Positions 8,414 to 18,087 of a stretch of 64,000 nucleotides of DNA are shown here, in pieces (position 1 is the first letter of the stretch; every line of letters begins with the position of its first letter). Source of the DNA: DASSUW01 sp963830725 (GTDB taxonomy: Bacteria; Actinomycetota; Thermoleophilia; Solirubrobacterales; Solirubrobacteraceae); assembly GCA_963830725.1 (NCBI GenBank), contig CAWHNO010000012.1, positions 146,924 to 210,923 of the forward strand, read 5' to 3'. A program made the translations under genes and the position numbers. The notes beneath the pieces are model-generated. The model was given only the letters and a program-made list of their open reading frames with translations. It searched no databases and had not been told where the DNA came from.

Positions 8414-9540
8414 CGCGTGCCTTCCGGCGTCTCCCAGCCGACCGCGGTCCCGTGGCGCAGCCAGTCGTACAGGCCGGCGGCCAGCGCCGCCGTCGTCAGC
8501 ACGTAGTAGCGGGCGACCAGCAGCGGGCGGGCGCGCGAGCGGCCGCCCGCGGCGGCGGCCGCCAGCGTCGCCGCCTGCAGCGCCGCGGCCGCCACGTACG
8601 CGCGGCCGCGCCCGAGCAGCGCGAGCGTCGCGACCGCGGCGGCCACGTGCAGGAACGGCGACCCGTACCGCAGCAGCCGGTGCGAGGCCATCATCAGCGC
8701 GTACAGCGGCGGGTAGCCGCGCGGGTCGATCAGCCCGCCGCGCAGGACGATCGGCCACGCGTAGCTCATCATCCGCCGCTTGCGCGCCCACTCGCCCTCG
8801 ACGGTCGGGACCATCTTCTCGGTCGCCCGCGCCAGCGGCACGTAGACCGCCCGCCGGGCGCCCTTGACGACGTTGAACGGCAGCGCGAGGTCGTGGCCCT
8901 CGATCGCCAGGAACGCCTCCGGCCGCACCGCATAGATCGCGCCGTTGCCGGCCGTCACCGAGGCGAGCGCGGACTCGTGCTCGCGCAGCCACATCTCGTA
9001 GCGCCAGTAGAGGCCCTCCTGATTCGTGCCGGCGTCGTTCACGAACCGGACCTGGCCACAGGCGTAGCCGACGTCCGGATCCTCGAACGCGCCCGCCAGC
9101 TGGACCAGCGCGTCGGGCTCCCAGGTCGAGTTCGCGTCCGAGAAGGCGAGCAGGTCGCCGGTCGCATAGCCGACGGCGACGGCCTGCGCGCGGTACTTGC
9201 CGCCGCGCGCGAGCTCGAGCACGAGGTCGGCGCCCGCCTCGCGGGCGCGGGCGGCCGTCGCGTCCGCTCCGGGCTCGGCGCCGCCGTCGACCGCCACGAT
9301 CACCTGCAGCCGATCGCGCGGCCAGTCGAGCGCCAGCGCATTCGCGACCTTGGCGGCGATCACCGACTCCTCCTTGTAGGCGGCGATGACCAGCGTGACG
9401 CGCGGCCGCGTGAGACCGTCCCACCCGCCCGGCGGCGTCCATGCGGGCACGCCCGCGCGCCGCAGCGCGGCCAGGAACAGGCCGTAGCCGGCGTGCGCCC
9501 AGGCGAGCAGGGCGACGGGGATCCAGAACAGGGCGCGCAC
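8410..9540 (-). CDS. Family 2 glycosyltransferase, membrane-bound
   Basis: The 376-aa enzyme begins at GTG 9540 with a membrane helix (residues 1-25), then a GT-A domain with VIAAYKEE, a nucleotide-binding DGG, a metal-binding-like SDANSTWEPD, GNGAIYAVR and a product-side RKRRMMSY (like the QxxRW box). Several C-terminal membrane helices follow. It resembles polysaccharide synthase-type GT2 enzymes that extend a lipid-linked or extracellular glycan at the inner membrane. It is translationally coupled to the downstream sugar transferase. Donor and acceptor are unknown. Confidence 0.82.
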   Translation of the reverse strand: MRALFWIPVALLAWAHAGYGLFLAALRRAGVPAWTPPGGWDGLTRPRVTLVIAAYKEESVIAAKVANALALDWPRDRLQVIVAVDGGAEPGADATAARAREAGADLVLELARGGKYRAQAVAVGYATGDLLAFSDANSTWEPDALVQLAGAFEDPDVGYACGQVRFVNDAGTNQEGLYWRYEMWLREHESALASVTAGNGAIYAVRPEAFLAIEGHDLALPFNVVKGARRAVYVPLARATEKMVPTVEGEWARKRRMMSYAWPIVLRGGLIDPRGYPPLYALMMASHRLLRYGSPFLHVAAAVATLALLGRGRAYVAAAALQAATLAAAAAGGRSRARPLLVARYYVLTTAALAAGLYDWLRHGTAVGWETPEGTR

Positions 9541-9579
9541 GGCGGCGGATGGTGGCAGACGTGCGTCACACTCGAAGCG

Positions 9580-10107
9580 ATGGAGCTGCCGACCCTCCGC
9601 GACGGCGATCTCGTGCTGCGGCCCAAGCGGCCAGAGGACGCGGAGGCCATCACCGCCGCCTGCCAGGACCCCGAGATCCCGCGCTGGACGTTCGTGCCGT
9701 CGCCCTACACCCGGGAGGACGCCGAGGCGTTCCTGGCGTCCAGCGCCGAGGAGGAGGCGGCCGGGAAGTCGGCCGGCTTCCTCGCGGTCGACGCCGCAGG
9801 CCGGCTGCTCGGCTCCTTCGGCGTGATGGAGCTCGACCGCGAGCCAGGGTACGGCGAGATCGGCTACTGGGTGGCCGCCGAGGCGCGCGGCCGTGGCATC
9901 GCCACCCGCGCCGTCCGCACGCTCACACGCTGGGCGCAGGACGAGCTCGGGCTCACGCGGATCGAGATCCTCCCGCACAAGGACAATCTGCCCTCGCGAC
10001 GCGTGGCCGAGAAGGCGGGGTACGTGGACACGGGCCAGCTCGTCGGCTCCTCCCGCGGCGGTGTCGAGGAGCCGGTGTACGCGGTGTATGTGCGCGGCGC
10101 CTCCTGA
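9580..10107 (+). CDS. RimJ/RimL-type GNAT acetyltransferase
   Basis: The 175-aa single-domain GNAT starts LRDGDLVLRPKRPEDAEAI and has the acetyl-CoA motif EARGRGIATRAVRTL, followed by RIEILPHKDNLPSRRVAEKAGY. This layout matches the RimJ/RimL (Acetyltransf_3) family, which acetylates protein N-termini, amino acids or antibiotics. The actual substrate is unknown. The start ATG at 9580 lies 39 bp from the divergent GT2 start, so the two share a promoter region. Confidence 0.8.
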   Translation: MELPTLRDGDLVLRPKRPEDAEAITAACQDPEIPRWTFVPSPYTREDAEAFLASSAEEEAAGKSAGFLAVDAAGRLLGSFGVMELDREPGYGEIGYWVAAEARGRGIATRAVRTLTRWAQDELGLTRIEILPHKDNLPSRRVAEKAGYVDTGQLVGSSRGGVEEPVYAVYVRGAS

Positions 10108-10134
10108 CCGGCGCGCTGGCAGTATCCGAGCGCG

Positions 10135-10788
10135 ATGGACGTCGAGCTGACCTACTGCGTCGTCAACACCGAGCAGCGCCAGCTCCTGAGCTACTGCCTG
10201 GACGCGATCGCGCGCGAGCGCGCCACGGTGGAGTTCGCGACCGAGACGCTGGTGCTCGACAACGCCTCGCTCGACGGCTCGGCGGAGGCCGCGCGCTCGC
10301 ACGCGGTCACGACCGAGGTGATCGAGCTCGACCGCCGGCGCGGCGGCGGCGAGAACGCGACCGAGCTCGTGCGGCGGGCGCGCGGCCGTTTCTGCCTGAT
10401 CCTCAACGAGGACTCCGAGCTGGAGCCGGGCGCGACGGCGGCGCTGCACGCGGCGCTCGCCGGCGCCGAGAGCGCGGCGGCCGCGGGCGCGACGCTGGTG
10501 CGCCCGGACGGCGTGCAGCAGCCGTCCGCCTGGCGCTTCCCGACCCCATGGACGGGCCTGCTGTCGCTCGTCGGGCTCGGCCGCCGGTTCGTGGTCCAGA
10601 GCCGCGGCAGGCGGATCCGCGAGGTCGACTGGGCGCCGGCGACCGCGCTGCTGGTGCGCCGCGACGCAGCGGCCGGCGTCGACTGGCTCGACGGCGACGA
10701 GGTGCGCTTCTGCCGCCGCCTGCGCGCGGCCGGGTGGCGCGTGCTGTACGTGCCCGAGGCGCGCGCCGTCCACCACGGGAGCCGATGA
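10135..10788 (+). CDS. Family 2 glycosyltransferase (rhamnosyltransferase-like)
   Basis: The 217-aa soluble GT2 has ELTYCVVNTEQRQLLSYC at its start, VLDNASLDGS (nucleotide-binding region), LNEDSELEPG (metal-binding position) and a C-terminal CRRLRAAGWRVLYVPEARAVHH. This resembles WbbL-type rhamnosyl/glycosyl transferases, though shorter than the usual 280-300 aa. It would add a sugar to a cell-surface glycan. Its stop overlaps the ltrA-like start (ATGA). Confidence 0.75.
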   Translation: MDVELTYCVVNTEQRQLLSYCLDAIARERATVEFATETLVLDNASLDGSAEAARSHAVTTEVIELDRRRGGGENATELVRRARGRFCLILNEDSELEPGATAALHAALAGAESAAAAGATLVRPDGVQQPSAWRFPTPWTGLLSLVGLGRRFVVQSRGRRIREVDWAPATALLVRRDAAAGVDWLDGDEVRFCRRLRAAGWRVLYVPEARAVHHGSR

Positions 10789-11927
10789 GCGGGCGCTCCG
10801 AGCCCGGCGAGCAGCGGGTCACCGCGCTCGAGCTGTTCTTCGACCTCGTGTTCGTGTTCGCGATCACGCGCGTCACGAGCCTGATGGCGCATGACCTGTC
10901 GTGGGCCTCGATCGGCCAGGGCCTGCTCGTGCTGGCCGCGCTGTGGTGGGGCTGGTCGGCGTACGCGTGGCTGACGAACCACGTCGCCGGCGACGACTTC
11001 CGCGCGCGGCTCGTGGTCTTCGTGGCCATGGGGGCGATGGTGCTCGTCGCGCTCGCCGTGCCGGAGGCGTTCGGCGATCACGCGCTGCTGTTCGCGCTCG
11101 CCTACCTCGTCATGCGGATGGCCCATCTCGCGCTCTTCTGGGTCTCGAGCCGCGATCAGCCCGACGTGCACGTCGCGGTCGCCCGGCTGCTGCCGTCGGC
11201 GACCGCCGGGCCGCTGCTCCTCGTCGCCGCCGCGTTCGTGGACGGCCCGCTGCAGACGGTCCTGTGGCTGCTGGCGCTGGCGATCGACTACGGCGGGCCG
11301 CTCGTGACCGGGGTGGCCGGCTACCGCGTCCACCCGGCCCATTTCGCCGAGCGCTTCTCGCTGATCGTGATCATCGCGCTCGGCGAGTCGATCGTGGCGA
11401 TCGGCGTCGGCGCCGGCGACGAGCCGCTCGACGCCGCGATCGCCGTCGCCGCCGTGCTCGCGCTCGTGGCGTCGGCCGGGCTGTGGTGGGCGTACTTCGA
11501 CGTCGTGGCGCCGCTGGCCCACCGGCGCCTCGCCGAGCTGACGGGCGCCGCCCGCAACACGCTCGCGCGCGACTCGTTCGCCTACCTGCACCTGCCGATG
11601 ATCGTCGGCATCGAGCTGTTCGCGCTCGGGGTCGAGCAGGTGGTCGGCCACGTCGACGAGGCGCTGGTCCTCGAGGCCTCGACCGCGCTGTTCGGCGGCA
11701 TCGCGCTCTACCTGCTCGCCCACGTCGCGTTCAAGCTCCGGAACGCCGGCGGCCTGAACCACGTGCGGCTCATCGCCGCGGTCGTCGCCGTCGCCTGCGT
11801 GCCGCTCGGGACGGAGCTGAACGCGGTCGCCGCCCTGGCGGTGGCGTGCGCCGTCGTCTCCGCGCTGATCGCCTACGAGACGCTGCGCTTCGGCGCGGAC
11901 CGCGCGCGGGTACGGATGGGGGCATGA
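10785..11927 (+). CDS. Low-temperature-requirement A (LtrA)-like membrane protein
   Basis: The 380-aa polytopic protein starts with VTALELFFDLVFVFAITR, the hallmark of the LtrA family, and carries about 10-12 membrane helices; RFSLIVIIALGESIVAIG is also typical. Its molecular role is not established. It overlaps its neighbours on both sides by 4 bases, so it belongs to a three-gene unit with the GT2 and the following unknown gene. Confidence 0.85.
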   Translation: MSGRSEPGEQRVTALELFFDLVFVFAITRVTSLMAHDLSWASIGQGLLVLAALWWGWSAYAWLTNHVAGDDFRARLVVFVAMGAMVLVALAVPEAFGDHALLFALAYLVMRMAHLALFWVSSRDQPDVHVAVARLLPSATAGPLLLVAAAFVDGPLQTVLWLLALAIDYGGPLVTGVAGYRVHPAHFAERFSLIVIIALGESIVAIGVGAGDEPLDAAIAVAAVLALVASAGLWWAYFDVVAPLAHRRLAELTGAARNTLARDSFAYLHLPMIVGIELFALGVEQVVGHVDEALVLEASTALFGGIALYLLAHVAFKLRNAGGLNHVRLIAAVVAVACVPLGTELNAVAALAVACAVVSALIAYETLRFGADRARVRMGA

Positions 11928-12517
11928 CCGACCCCGGCGGCGGATACGGCTGGCGCAGCGGCCGGCACCTGCCGCGCCGGCGGGGCGGCGTGCTCGGCCT
12001 GGCGGGAAGGGCCGAGCGGGCGGAGCTGCTGGGTCAGGATCGCCCGCTCTGCCTGCTGCTGCTGCCGGCGCCGCTCGAGGCCTTCGAGCTGCGCGAACGC
12101 GCCGAGGACCTGCTGACCGCGCCCGGCGTGGCCGCCGTCGACCCGCCGCGGCTCTCCTACACCGCCGCGGCGCGGCTCGGCGAGGGCTTCGCCGACGGCC
12201 TGTCCATGGTGCAGGCGCGCCGCATGCCGCTCCCGGGCATCCCGCGCGCGCTGATCGTCTTCGATGCGCTGCAGTACCCGCTCGCTCGTGCCCTGACCGC
12301 GATCCACCCCGACGCCGAGCTCTGGTACGGCCCGACCGCGGTGCCGGCCGGCGGGCGCGAGCGCGCGTTGCATGACCTCGCGCTCGAGCGCGCCGTGCTG
12401 CATTTCCGTCCCGCCGACGAGCCCGCGCACACGGCCAACTTGCCGCTGTGGGAGCGGATGGAGGCGCTGGGGATCGAGAGCGGGCGGCTCGGGTCCGAGC
12501 GTGCCGACGTCACGTAG
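11924..12517 (+). CDS. Conserved-looking hypothetical protein
   Basis: This 197-aa soluble protein starts at an ATG overlapping the ltrA-like stop. The N-terminus is Gly/Arg-rich; residues 40-190 have mixed alpha/beta character, with features such as LIVFDALQYPLARAL and ELWYGP. I do not recognise the family. The middle reads like a small nucleotide- or sugar-binding fold, but there is no catalytic motif I can name. Its promoter must lie upstream in the GT2/ltrA unit. Confidence 0.6.
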   Translation: MTDPGGGYGWRSGRHLPRRRGGVLGLAGRAERAELLGQDRPLCLLLLPAPLEAFELRERAEDLLTAPGVAAVDPPRLSYTAAARLGEGFADGLSMVQARRMPLPGIPRALIVFDALQYPLARALTAIHPDAELWYGPTAVPAGGRERALHDLALERAVLHFRPADEPAHTANLPLWERMEALGIESGRLGSERADVT

Positions 12518-12541
12518 ACGCTTGGCGAGTAGGCGGCGGCG

Positions 12542-12772
12542 CGGCGAACGTCAACTTCGGCTGGGTATGGGGGCGGTGACGTCGGCGCTGCGATCTGCCG
12601 TGGGGCGATCCGTGCACGGTATGCGTGTATTGGCAACCCCACCGCGCTTGGGGTTGCTGACTCGCGGTATGCGCGAGTAGACAGCCCCAGCCGCCGCTGG
12701 GGGTGAAATCCGGAGGCACCCCGCGCCGCCCGCTCAGCCGCCCCCTTACCCAGCCGAAGTTGACGTTCGCCG
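12542..12772. mobile_element. MITE-like terminal-inverted-repeat element, copy 1
   Basis: A 35-base left arm (12542-12576) is repeated inverted at 12738-12772 with one mismatch; the arms share the core GCTGGGTAAGGGGGC at their inner ends. The 155-base centre has no coding potential but contains three hairpins (around 12632-12657, 12661-12677 and 12684-12702). A shorter relative lies at 29104-29270 and a single arm at 63792-63807. No transposase is present, so it would be mobilised in trans, or it may act as a structured RNA. Confidence 0.7.
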
Positions 12773-12776
12773 GGGG

Positions 12777-14642
12777 CTACTCGCTGGAGGCGCTGCGGAT
12801 ACGCGGCTCGGTGCCGCGCAGCAGGTCGACGATGTTGCGGGTGAGCTGGAGGACCTGGCGGTCCTCGCCGATCCGCTGCGCCCATTGCGGCAGGCCGACA
12901 CGGATCACCAGCCCGTCGCCGAGCTCGGTCGCCGCGAGCGCAGGCCGTGGCGCCGGCGGCAGCTCGTCGGGTACCTCCGGCGTCTCCTCGGTGGCGGTCT
13001 CGATGCCGAGCGCGGCGAGGATCTCGCCGCGGCCGCCGGACGGCAGGTCGCTCTCCTCGAGCACGCTGAAGCCTTCCAGGGCGCCGTCGAAGCCTTCGAG
13101 CAGGTCGTAGGCCGGGTCACCCTCGATCTGCGTGAGGACGGCCGGCGCGCCGGTGCTGCGGACGTCCTCGAAGCGCGTCCCGAACGGATCCTGGAGCGCC
13201 GGCTGAGTCGCCCGCACGAACCGGCCGGCGGTCTTGTCGCGATTGCGCTGGATCGTGACGCCGCGCCGCAGGCTCTCCACGCCGAAGCTCGCCAGCCGCC
13301 CGCCTTCGAGGACGTAGCGGCGCAGGCGGCGGCCATAGGCGCGGGTGATCCAGCGCTCCGACCCGACGAGCATGACCGCCTTGCGGTCCGACGCGCGCGG
13401 CGCGCGCGAGAGCGCGAGGTCGAGATCGCTCGTGAGGTCGTAGCGGATCTTCGCGCGGTCGAGCTGGACGAGCAGCGGCGCGACCCGCTCATAGAGGTCC
13501 GCCGGAAGGCCGTCGTCGAACACCCGCGGCCAGCTCACCGGCACGCCGGCATCGAGCGTGTCGGCGATCCCGTCAGCGTCCTGGTCGCCCTGCACCGTCG
13601 CCGCCCAGGTGAGCGCGGGGACGACGACGAGCATGACCGCGCGCTCGCGCGATTGGACCATCACCGGAACCGCGGTCCGGTGGCGGCCGGCCGCGAGTTC
13701 GAGCACGTACAGGCCCGAGTCGCCGCCCGGCGCGGCGAGCTCGACCGGCCGGCGCGCGGTCTCGCGCCCCGACGCCACGGGCTTCGCGCGCCCCACACGG
13801 CGCAGGCGCCAGCGGTACGGGCGCCCGCGCGCGTCGACGTTGACGCGAATCTTCTGGCCGGATGTCACAGGCCGCAGCGGGGCCTCGGCGGCGATCGCGC
13901 GAACCGTCAGGCCGGGCCTGCCGCGTGGCGGACGCCTCGGCGGCACCTCGCGCGGCGCGGTTCCGAGGTTGCCCGCGCGATCGCGGGCGGTGACCTCCAC
14001 CATGTAGATGCCGGCCGGCGCGGGGCCGCCCTCGACGCGGCCGTCCCAGACCAGCGTGCGCGTGTCCTGCACCGGGCCGAGCTCGGCCACCACGCGCGGC
14101 TCGCCGTCGTCGGTCCGCCAGACGCGTCCGCGCTTGGTCAGGCGGCGCGAGACCGAGCCGACCTCGATCTCCACCGGCACCGCCTCAGGCCCGACGATCG
14201 GCCCGGGATCGATCCGCTTGATGCGCGGCCGCGGCGCCCGCGTGTCGACCAGCGTGGTGCGCGGCACGATGACCGACCGGCCCTCGCGGCGGAGCGTGAC
14301 GCGCACGCGGTAGCGGCCGTCGCGCACCCGCTCGCCGTCGTCGGTCCGGCCGTCCCACTCCAGCCGCAGCGGTCGGTTCGGGGAGACCGTCGCGCTCTCG
14401 GTGAGTCGCCGCACCGCGTCGCCGGCGCTGTCGACGACGTCGACCGAGATCTCGCTCCGCTCGCGCAGCTCGACCTCGAAGTGGTTGACCTCCTTGCGGC
14501 CGTCGCCGTTGGGGGAGAAGACGCGCGCGAGGGTCACCACCTGGGCGACCGCCGGCTCGCCCTTGATGCGCTGGGCGGCGAAGAACGCCGCGAACGTCGC
14601 GCCGACGAGCAGCACGAAGACCGCTCGCGCGAGGGTCGTCAC
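12777..14642 (-). CDS. Membrane-anchored FlgD-Ig-like surface protein
   Basis: The 621-aa protein has a signal/anchor helix (residues 5-23). Next is VFSPNGDGRKE, a calcium-type motif seen at the start of extracellular Ig-like domains, then a FlgD-like Ig repeat (LEWDGRTDDGERVRDGRY). A second similar repeat (LVWDGRVEGG) and a large C-terminal domain near residues 320-610 resemble N,N-dimethylformamidase-beta or cell-wall-anchored domains found in actinobacteria. It is probably an extracellular envelope protein of unknown function. The stop lies 5 bp from the TIR element. It is probably co-transcribed with the upstream LytR_C gene. Confidence 0.7.
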   Translation of the reverse strand: MTTLARAVFVLLVGATFAAFFAAQRIKGEPAVAQVVTLARVFSPNGDGRKEVNHFEVELRERSEISVDVVDSAGDAVRRLTESATVSPNRPLRLEWDGRTDDGERVRDGRYRVRVTLRREGRSVIVPRTTLVDTRAPRPRIKRIDPGPIVGPEAVPVEIEVGSVSRRLTKRGRVWRTDDGEPRVVAELGPVQDTRTLVWDGRVEGGPAPAGIYMVEVTARDRAGNLGTAPREVPPRRPPRGRPGLTVRAIAAEAPLRPVTSGQKIRVNVDARGRPYRWRLRRVGRAKPVASGRETARRPVELAAPGGDSGLYVLELAAGRHRTAVPVMVQSRERAVMLVVVPALTWAATVQGDQDADGIADTLDAGVPVSWPRVFDDGLPADLYERVAPLLVQLDRAKIRYDLTSDLDLALSRAPRASDRKAVMLVGSERWITRAYGRRLRRYVLEGGRLASFGVESLRRGVTIQRNRDKTAGRFVRATQPALQDPFGTRFEDVRSTGAPAVLTQIEGDPAYDLLEGFDGALEGFSVLEESDLPSGGRGEILAALGIETATEETPEVPDELPPAPRPALAATELGDGLVIRVGLPQWAQRIGEDRQVLQLTRNIVDLLRGTEPRIRSASSE

Positions 14643-16068
14643 CTACGGCGCTTTGTCCGTGCCGAGGACGACCACGACATCGGCCGGCAGCGTGCCCGTC
14701 TCGTCCGAGCTGTCCGCGAGGGCCTGGGTCTCCTCGTCGATGGCCTCGAAGCGAGTGATGTCGAGCAGCCGCGCCACATCGCGCGCCTGCCGGCGCTCGT
14801 CCTCGGAGTAGAGGACGAGCGAGTCCTGGCGCGCCTGGTCGTCACTGTTGTCGATCCGGATCATCCCGTCCGCGTAGCCGGCCTCCATCAGCGTGTCGCG
14901 CTCGCGCGACGCGAGACCGTCGATCGACGTGCCGTTGAGCACCACGACGACCTTCTCGGGCCGCGCGGCGGCCGCGCGCTCGCCGGCGCCGGCCTCCGAC
15001 GTGGGCGTCCCGCCCGGCTCCGCGATCGGGTTCGGCGGCGGCTCGGTCTCGTCGCCCGAGAGGACCATGAAGTAGACGGGGACGAAGATCGCGACGGCGA
15101 GCACGACGATGCCGATCAGCGTGTAGAGCCCGGTCCGGGAGCCGTCGTCGCGCGGGGCGCGGGTCGTGCGCCGTGGCGGCGGGAGCGTCGTCGACCGCGT
15201 GGTCGAGGCGCGCAGGGGCGCCGCCGCCGCGAGCGGGTTGCGGGCTGCGGCTTCGGCTGGGGCCGTGGCGTGGCGCGCGGAATCGAGGCGGCCGCCGGGA
15301 GGTCGGTCGCCGTCGGCGGCTGCACCGGGACGCCGTTGCCGGAGCGGGCGGGCTCCTCGGCCTGCACCGCCGCTTCCTCGCCGGTCTCCTGGGGCACGGC
15401 CTCTTCTTCGCCGGTCTCCTCCAGGGCGGCCGGCTCGCCGTCGCCGGCAACCTCATCGCCGGGCGGCGTCGTCGCGGCCTGATCGTCGGACGCCGCCGCG
15501 GCGGCGACCTCGTCGCCGTGCGCCGGGGCCGTCTGACCGTCGCCAGGCGGCGCGTCGGCGACCCGTCGCCGGGCGGTGGGGCGGTCTGATCGTCGCCGGG
15601 CGGCGCCTCGGCGAGCGGCTGCGCGCCGTCCGGGCCGGCAGGAACGACGGCGGCGCCGGGCTCCGGCGCTCCCTCCGTCACGGTCGTCGCCGGCGCGGCG
15701 GCGCGGGCCGCGACGGCGGCCATGGCGACGGCCGGGCGCGGGCCCATCGGGATCACGCCGGCCTGGCGCCCGTTCCCGCCGCCCGGCGCGACCACCGGCT
15801 GGGCCGGGCCGACCGTGCCTGATCGCTCGACCGCCGGCTCGACCTCGGGGGCGCGCAGCGCCTCCTCGGCCTCGGCCACCACGCGCGCCTGCAGCTCCGC
15901 CGCGCGCTCGGGTGCGCGGCCCGCCCAATCGCGCAGCCGCTTGAGCTCGCGCGCCTGCGCGAAATAGAGCAGTGAGAGCACGGCCAGGCCGATGAAGGCG
16001 GCGAGTCCCACGTACGCGCCGTACTTCTCGACCTGGTCCTGGAGCGAGAACGCGAGGATCAGCACCAT
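14643..16068 (-). CDS. Envelope protein with LytR C-terminal domain (two frameshifts)
   Basis: Three frames together make one protein. From ATG 16068 comes a membrane helix (VGLAAFIGLAVLSLLYFA) with a coiled segment. A long Pro/Ala/Glu-rich disordered region follows. Near 15235 the frame changes again and gives a second membrane helix (LYTLIGIVVLAVAIFVPVYF) and a LytR_C-type domain (VVVLNGTSIDGLASRERDTL) to the stop at 14643. Breaks near 15570 and 15235 each correspond to one missing base (or two extra). LytR_C domains occur at the ends of wall-polymer ligases and related envelope proteins. The restored protein is about 475 aa, spans the membrane twice and places the domain outside. Confidence 0.6.
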
Positions 16069-16085
16069 GGAGCCGGGCGTCGATT

Positions 16086-18077
16086 CTATGACGCCAACCG
16101 GCCGCCAGCCGTCTCGGCGGCCTCGGATGGCGCGGCGCCGTCATCCGAGGCGGCCACCTCGGAGGCGACGGAGGCCGCTGCGGCGGCGGCCCGCAGGGCG
16201 GACAGCTCGGCCACCTTGGCGGCGAGCGTGGCCGCGTCGCCCTCCAGAACGAGCAGGGAGATCTCGTCGAACGTGTCCTCCACCCAGCGCGGGTCGATCG
16301 CCGGGCGGGCGGCGCGCAGGATCTTGGCCGCGGGCGTCGGCTCGGGGCGCTCGTACGGATTGAACAGCTCCTCGTGGAGCTTCTCGCCCGGGCGCGGGCC
16401 GACGATCTCGATCGCGATGTCCTTGTCCGGCTCCAGCTTGGAGAAGCGGATCATGTCGCGCGCGAGGTCCATGATCTTGACCGGGTCGCCCATCTCGAGC
16501 ACGAAGACCTCGCCGCCCCCGGCGAGCGACCCGGAGCGGACGACGAGCTGGACCGCCTCGGGGATGGTCATGAAGAAGCGCGTCATCTCCGGGTCGGTGA
16601 CCGTCACCGGCCCGCCGGCCGCGATCTGGCGGCGGAAGATCGGCACCACGGAGCCCGACGAGCCGAGCACGTTGCCGAACCGCACGGCGGTGAAGGCGGT
16701 CTCGGGATACCGCAGGTCGGCGGCCTCGACCGCCCACTCGGCGAGCGCCTTCGACGCGCCCATCACGGTGGCGGGCGCGACCGCCTTGTCGGTCGACACG
16801 AGGACGAACACCTTGACGCCGACGTCGCCCGCGACGCGCGCCATCACGCGCGTGGCGAGCGCGTTGTTGCGCACCGCCTCCACCGGGTTGGCCTCCATCA
16901 GACCAACGTGCTTGAACGCCGCGGCGTGGAAGACGACGGTCGGGCGGTACTCGGCGAACACCTCCCGCATGCGCTCCTCCTCCTTGCAGTCGGCGAGCAC
17001 CGCGACGGTGTTGCGCGCGTGCCGGTCGTCCACCAGCTCGCGCTCGATCTCGAACAGGTTGTCCTCGGCGTGGTCGAGCATCACCAGCCGGCTGGGTCCG
17101 ACGCGCGAGATCTGGCGGCACAGCTCGGCGCCGATCGAGCCGCCGGCGCCGGTGACGAGCACGCACCGGCCGGTCAGGTAGCCGCCGGTCAGCTCGGTCT
17201 CCATCCGTACCGGCTCGCGCCCGAGCACGTCCTCGACGCGCACCTCGCGCACCTGGCGGACGAGCTGGGAGCCGTTCTGGAGCAGCTCGAACACGGTCGG
17301 CATCGTGCGCACCGGGACGCCGCGGGCCCGGCAGGCGCTGACCACGCGCGCGCGCAGCGTGCCGGGCGCCGAGGGGATCGCGATCAGCACCTCGTCCGGC
17401 TCGACGTCGTCGAGCACGCGCCCGAGCTCGTAGCTCGTGCCGAGCACCTCCAGCCCGCGGTCGACGCGAACGCCCTGCTTGCGCTCGTCATCGTCGACGA
17501 AGCCGACGGGCCGGAACCCGAGGTCCGGGTTGCGCAGGATCTCGCGCAACAGCAGCCGGCCGCCGTCGCCGGCGCCGACGATCAGCACCGAGCGCGCGTC
17601 GCGGCGGGCGCGGTAGCCGCGCAGCGGCCGCTCGTAGACGAGGTGGGTGACGTACCGCACGGCGCCGGTGAAGACGAGCATCAGCAGCCCGAAGAGCACG
17701 AGCACGCCGGTGGGGATCGTCACCGACACGTCGCCCTCGGGCGTGGAGACCAGCTTCGGCTGGACCACGGCGACGTAGCCGATCAGCGCGAACACGGCGA
17801 CGGCCACGGCCTGTGCGATCTGCAGGTACTCGCGCTGCGACGAGTAGCGCATCCAGTGCCGGTAGAGGCCGAACACCGCGAAGGTCGTGACGCTGCCGCA
17901 GATCGCGAACGTGATCGTGCGCTCGAAGAGATCCTGGTAGCGCGGGGGGACGCCACCGTCGAAGCGAAGGCGATAGGCGAGGTAGTAGGCGAGCGCGACC
18001 AGCCCCGCGTCCAGCGCGACCTGCGGTAGGGCGTGTCGGTGGACGGGCAAGGCCGCGGAGCGGATCCGGCGGCGCAT
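16086..18077 (-). CDS. UDP-sugar 4,6-dehydratase, membrane type (CapD/PglF family)
   Basis: The 663-aa protein has four N-terminal membrane helices (to about residue 150), a CoA-binding-like Rossmann domain (VLIVGAGDGG) and an extended-SDR catalytic domain with VTGAGGSIGAELCRQ, STDKAV and a terminal PGEKLHEELF. Such enzymes convert UDP-GlcNAc to the 4-keto-6-deoxy sugar at the membrane, the first step towards bacillosamine or related amino sugars. The start at 18077 is chosen because the ATG at 18116 would overlap the upstream gene by 29 bases. It forms an operon with the DUF354 and DegT genes. Confidence 0.88.
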   Translation of the reverse strand: MRRRIRSAALPVHRHALPQVALDAGLVALAYYLAYRLRFDGGVPPRYQDLFERTITFAICGSVTTFAVFGLYRHWMRYSSQREYLQIAQAVAVAVFALIGYVAVVQPKLVSTPEGDVSVTIPTGVLVLFGLLMLVFTGAVRYVTHLVYERPLRGYRARRDARSVLIVGAGDGGRLLLREILRNPDLGFRPVGFVDDDERKQGVRVDRGLEVLGTSYELGRVLDDVEPDEVLIAIPSAPGTLRARVVSACRARGVPVRTMPTVFELLQNGSQLVRQVREVRVEDVLGREPVRMETELTGGYLTGRCVLVTGAGGSIGAELCRQISRVGPSRLVMLDHAEDNLFEIERELVDDRHARNTVAVLADCKEEERMREVFAEYRPTVVFHAAAFKHVGLMEANPVEAVRNNALATRVMARVAGDVGVKVFVLVSTDKAVAPATVMGASKALAEWAVEAADLRYPETAFTAVRFGNVLGSSGSVVPIFRRQIAAGGPVTVTDPEMTRFFMTIPEAVQLVVRSGSLAGGGEVFVLEMGDPVKIMDLARDMIRFSKLEPDKDIAIEIVGPRPGEKLHEELFNPYERPEPTPAAKILRAARPAIDPRWVEDTFDEISLLVLEGDAATLAAKVAELSALRAAAAAASVASEVAASDDGAAPSEAAETAGGRLAS

Positions 18078-18087
18078 CGCGGCAATT

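Noticed and set aside
12885..15482. A long plus-strand frame through the surface-protein region
   Set aside because: It lies opposite two clear minus-strand proteins and reads as an Arg/Asp/His-rich shadow with no domain.
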